Shown: piece by piece, positions 60,109 through 64,000 of the stretch
How the letters are laid out: every line of letters begins with the position of its first letter
Numbering within the stretch: position 1 is the first letter of the stretch
Source: Scylla paramamosain
Taxonomy: Eukaryota > Arthropoda > Malacostraca > Decapoda > Portunidae
Assembly: GCF_035594125.1 (NCBI RefSeq)
Contig: NW_026973669.1
Location: 2,963,501 to 3,027,500, forward strand
Reading direction: 5' to 3'
DNA length: 64,000 nucleotides
Made by a program: the position numbers and the translations under genes
Notes under the pieces: model-generated
The model's input: the letters and a program-made list of their open reading frames with translations, nothing else
What the model was told of the DNA's origin: nothing
Database searches by the model: none

Positions 60109-60159
<51 letters not shown>

Positions 60160-60404
60160 ATTTGAGATTTTAAGTAATTTTTCGTGTTTTTTTGGAGGGC
60201 AATACATACATACATACATACATACATACATACTTGGTTAGTGTGTGTGTGTGTGTGTGTTACTGAGATTTTTGGGTGTTTTGCGTGTGTTAAGCTGATA
60301 TTTTTATACTTTTGTGTGTGTGTGTGTGTGTATGTGTGTGTGTCGCAATTATCTTAACTCATATTTTACTATAAAAAAAAGATATTATTTATAAACTTAA
60401 CAAT

Positions 60405-60469
<65 letters not shown>

Positions 60470-60604
60470 GTTTAATATTTAGGGAAACCAAAATCGTTTA
60501 TCTACACTACTACTACTACTATTACTACTACTATTGCAGCAAACTCTGATTCAAGGTCAACATTGTAGAATATTCGTATTATTGCAGTATTTTATTGTAT
60601 TTAT

Positions 60605-60651
<47 letters not shown>

Positions 60652-61730
60652 GTTATTCTGGGGGGGGAGTGGGTTAAACAACAACAACAACAACAACAAC
60701 AAGCAATACAAATTTGGTGTGAATAATATTTGTATGAATATTGCAGTATTTTATGGGGAACTGAACTAAAAACACAAAAGAAAACGGAGGAATAGAATTG
60801 TTATATTTTTCATGTGATTAATACGCCTCGTTATGAAAATATACAGAATATTCAAATTTGTATGAATATTGCAGTATTTCATGGAGAACTGAACTAAAAG
60901 AAACACAAAAGAAAACGGGGAAATAGAATTGTTATTTATTTTTTCTTGTGATTAATACGACTCGTTATCAAAATACACTTAAATATACACAGAATATCCT
61001 AGTTTGTATGAATATTGCAGTATATTTGAGGGTGGGGGGGGACGGCGGGGGGGGGGGGGGGGGGTGAATAGACAAGAAAGAAGAAAAGAAAGAAAAAAAA
61101 AGGATTATTCTCATTAATAAACACTTCACTATCAAAATATACACAATTATGCAGTTTTTTTTATTTTACTTATTTATTTATTTATTCATTTATTTTTATT
61201 GATATTTTTTTGTGGGGGGGGGAGTCGCGGGGAGAATAGAAAAAAAAATACGAAAAAAAAAAGAAAAATATTTGTGATGTTTAGCGAAAACTTAACATTA
61301 TACTTGAAATACTCTTAAAATAAACTTAAAATACACTTGAAATACACTTGGAATACACTTAATTGTATATAACTCATGGTGAGCGTATATACAGACATGT
61401 TAGGGCTGTGTTGGTAGAGGTGAACCAATAAATAGATAAATAAGATGAATGAAATAGATGAATTAATGGATAAATAAATAAATAAAGATGAATAAATAGA
61501 TAAATAAGATGAATGAATAAATAAATAAAAAGAAATATTCGAACACTTAGAAATAGGAACAAAATAAACAAACAAACAAACAAACGAACGAACGAACGAA
61601 CGAACACAATATATCCAAAACACTTATAAACAAAAAATAAACAAATAAAAAATAAATAAATAAAAAAAACACACATACTTATATAAATACTTAAACTTAT
61701 GTACTTAAACAACAAATATCAACTCAGAAA
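59205..61730. other. TPR/RRM 3' UTR and AT-rich spacer with many microsatellites
   Basis: No gene recognised. Simple repeats include (GA)n at 59214-59250, 59544-59578 and 60408-60466. There are also (TG)n at 60112-60155, (ATT)n at 60606-60650, (ACA)n at 60678-60703, and a poly-G run at 61044-61062. The first AATAAA near the stop codon is around 59581. The true cleavage site is unknown. 61420-61530 is (AAAT)n-like. Confidence 0.5.
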
Positions 61731-61744
61731 AGACGAGCCCCACA

Positions 61745-62250
61745 CTGCCACGTAGGAAGAGTTCGGTGCAAGAAGGGCACAACACATAATCCCTCCCCTC
61801 CCCCCCCCGTTTCCGCCAACAATTCCAACATAGGAAGAGTTCGGTGCAAGAAGGGCACAATACCCAATCCCTTTCCCCCCCTCCCCCTTTACCCCCCACA
61901 ATGCCAACGTAGGAAGAGTTCGGTGCAAGAAGGGCACAACACCTAATCCCTTTCCCCCCTCCCCCTTTACCCCCCAATGCCAACGTAGGAAGAGTTCGGT
62001 GCAAGAAGGGCACAATACCCAATCCCTTTCCCTCCCTCCCCCTTCCCTTCCCCAATGCCAATTAGTAAGAGTTCGGTGCAAGAAGGGCACAATACCCAAT
62101 GCCTTCCCCCCACCATGCCAACGTAGGAAGAGTTCGGTGCAAGAAGGGCACAACACCTAATCCCTCTCCCCCCTCCCCCTTTACCCCCCAAATGCCAACG
62201 TAGAAAGAGTTCGGTGCAAGAAGGGCACAGCACCCCTCCCCACCCCCCTC
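61745..62250. repeat. 61-80 bp G/C-skewed tandem repeat (seven units)
   Basis: GTTCGGTGCAAGAAGGGCAC recurs at 61761, 61839, 61919, 61994, 62071, 62132 and 62209. The conserved 30-bp core is separated by C-rich spacers (CCCCCCTCCCCCTTTACCCC). On the minus strand these are runs of four or more G tracts per unit. Minus-strand frames repeating CALLAPNSSYVG are repeat artefacts. Confidence 0.9.
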
Positions 62251-62544
62251 CACACACACACACCCGCAAAGTTGGCATTTCTTCATTAAAAAAAAAAAGT
62301 TTAACCCAGCATGTTTTGTGGTTAATCTTGTCTCTCACAGCACTATAAGCTTGATAACCCTCCCTTTTTTGTCAATATGCGGAGTTTAAACTTGTATTGC
62401 TTGAAAATTTGTGAGGTGTTTACTGAATATTGAATTGTGGGTATTTTTTGGGCATTTTTTCAGAGTTGCAATTTATAATCTTCTCTTTTTGTGTATAATT
62501 GTTTTTTTTGTTTATAAATTCATATTATTATTTTATCTACCCTC

Positions 62545-62990
62545 TAATTATAGCGTTTACAAGGTTTAAATTCATCTTATTAGTTAATTTATCCCCAATC
62601 ACAGCGTTTACAAGGTTTAAATTCATCTTATTAGTTAATCTACCGCCAATCACAGCGTTTACAAGGTTTAAATTCATCTTATTAGTTAATCTGTCCCCAA
62701 TCACAGTGTTTACAAGGTTTAAATTCATCTTATTAGTTAATCTAGTCCCCAATCACAGCGTTTACAAGGTTTAAATTCATCTTATTAGTTAATCTGTCCC
62801 CAATCACAGCGTTTACAAGGTTTAAATTCATCTTATTAGTTAATCTGTCCCCAATCACAGCGTTTACAAGGTTTAAATTCATCTTATTAGTTAATCTGTC
62901 CCCAATCACAGTGTTTACAAGGTTTAAATTCATCTTATTAGTTAATCTACCGCCAATCACAGCGTTCACAAGGTTTAAATTCATAATATC
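62545..62990. repeat. 51-bp tandem repeat (nine units)
   Basis: GCGTTTACAAGG-type starts recur at 62553, 62604, 62655, 62706, 62758, 62809, 62860, 62911 and 62962. The unit carries TTTAAATTCATCTTATTAG and AATCTGTCCCCAATCACA. Unit length divisible by three gives false frames of 17-residue periods (NLVNAVIGDRLTNKM). Confidence 0.93.
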
Positions 62991-62999
62991 AAATCTCTA

Positions 63000-63460
63000 A
63001 GGTTTAAAGTCGTATTATTTCAAAATTTTGTTAAGATATCGGTGTTCAAAGGTTTACAAATTTAATAATGGGTATTTTTTTTAGGCTATTTTGATAAGGT
63101 GTGTTCTGTTTGTCAACCACTGAGCGCCTCCTGTACAGTTCATTTAAATTTTTGTTTATTTATTTATTTATTTATATTTTTTTCAGCAAACTGGTGCTTA
63201 TTAAGAGAAAATCTGTTGTAAAAGTTTTTGTTTTTATTTTTTTATTTCGAAATTTAAACAGCTCAGCGAAGAAAATGAAAGAAAATGTTCGTTTTTTGCT
63301 GCTTTTTTTTTTTTTTTTATGTGGTGCTAAGGAAAAGCTTACAAATTGTGCTAGAAATATTTTTATGGTCGGGGATTAAATAGATTGATGAAGAAAACGG
63401 AAGACAATGTTAATTTTCGTTTTTCTTTTTTTCTTTTACATAGAAGATCATTATGTATGT
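63000..63460. other. AT-rich spacer, no gene
   Basis: A 92-codon frame at 63101-63379 is Phe/Leu-rich and looks compositional. (TTTA)n at 63153-63176. Nothing else seen. Confidence 0.5.
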
Positions 63461-63870
63461 GATATTGCGTAGATTATCATAGAAAACGGAAAGAAAACGT
63501 TAATATTTGCCTGGTTTTTATGGGTGACTAAGAAAATATTTAAAAAAAATACATAGAAAACCACTATGTATTTGATATTACATACATTATCATAGAAAAC
63601 GGAAAGAAAACGCTAGTATTTGCCTGGTTTTTATGGGTGACTAAGAAAATATTACAAAAAATTTCATAGAAAATCACTATGTATTTGATATTACATACAT
63701 TATCATAGAAAACGGAAAGAAAACGTTAATATTTGCCTGGTTTTTATGGGTGACTAAGAAAACATACAAAAAATACAGAAAATCCACTATGTATTTGATA
63801 TTACATACATTATCATAGAAAACGGAAAGAAAACGCTAGTATTTACCTGATTTTTATGGGTGACTTAAGA
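63460..63870. repeat. 113-bp tandem repeat (four units)
   Basis: TTTGCCTGGTTTTTATGGGT recurs at 63506, 63619 and 63732, with a variant at 63842. The units also share CATTATCATAGAAAACGGA and CACTATGTATTTGATATTAC. The rest of the window (63870-64000) is AT-rich with a short (TG)n. Confidence 0.88.
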
Positions 63871-64000
63871 AAAATTAAATAAGTGTGTTGTTTATATAGC
63901 AAACCGTGTGTGTGTGCGTGTGTGTGTGTGTGTTGAAAGGTTAGGTAGGGAAGAAAGGAAGAAAATGAAATTATTCTTTTATTTATTCACTGTGAGTACG

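Noticed and set aside
61705..62338. Overlapping minus-strand frames repeating CALLAPNSSYVG
   Set aside because: Product of the 61-80 bp tandem repeat. Frames change with spacer length.
61745..62990. CRISPR-like arrays (regular repeats with spacers)
   Set aside because: Eukaryotic context, spacers are not unique sequences, and units are ordinary tandem repeats. No cas genes.

Overview
The window is nuclear DNA from an arthropod, most likely a decapod crustacean (inference). The evidence is spliced genes with GT..AG introns, dense di- and trinucleotide microsatellites, repeated short runs of the arthropod telomeric pentamer TTAGG, several non-LTR retrotransposons, a piggyBac relic and many introns built of minisatellites. 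There are no bacterial operons and no CRISPR array.

Positions 1-34000 hold a large direct duplication. Unit A (1-12990) and unit B (17844-30954) are nearly identical at base level and differ mainly in repeat copy numbers. Each carries, in order, AT-rich sequence, a full-length but frameshifted CR1/L2-like LINE, a 157-bp MITE, a fragment of another LINE, a 98-bp minisatellite whose every unit ends in a splice-acceptor-like motif, an intact nine-finger C2H2 zinc-finger ORF, and two exons of a PERK-like (EIF2AK3) kinase N-lobe without the rest of the kinase. Downstream of both units lies a second, much more diverged pair of homologous blocks (about 13940-16440 and 32020-33960) with GC-rich promoter-like sequence, CRE palindromes and a composite (TG)n satellite. 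The order is therefore duplicated over about 16-17 kb, but the two parts have very different apparent ages. A LINE reverse-transcriptase tail and a possible EFR3-like exon sit just before unit B.

From 36.7 kb on there are three ordinary-looking genes. Cathepsin B (minus, 36745-38438, three coding exons, 332 aa) has all active-site and occluding-loop residues. A NEDD8-conjugating E2 of the UBE2F type (plus, 42945-47190, four coding exons, 180 aa) has introns 2 and 3 filled with 51-bp and 91-bp tandem repeats. A 12-exon gene (plus, 51831-59204) encodes a 531-aa protein with a J-like N-terminus lacking HPD, a basic/acidic middle, TPRs, a UBA-like segment and a C-terminal RRM. Its intron 1 holds a copy of the same MITE with a 435-bp TTAGG-containing palindrome nested inside. 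Two of its introns hold the same 61-bp satellite in opposite orientation.

Between and after the genes are a decayed piggyBac transposase (40340-41750, minus), two defective copies of a second LINE family (50150-51182 and 56851-57475, minus), AT-rich repeats, and several minisatellites in the last 3 kb. I see no clearly new enzymatic or defence system. The most interesting signals are the two-age duplication, minisatellites derived from LINE coding sequence, the nested telomeric-repeat palindrome, the inverted intronic satellites, and the architecture of the TPR/RRM gene.
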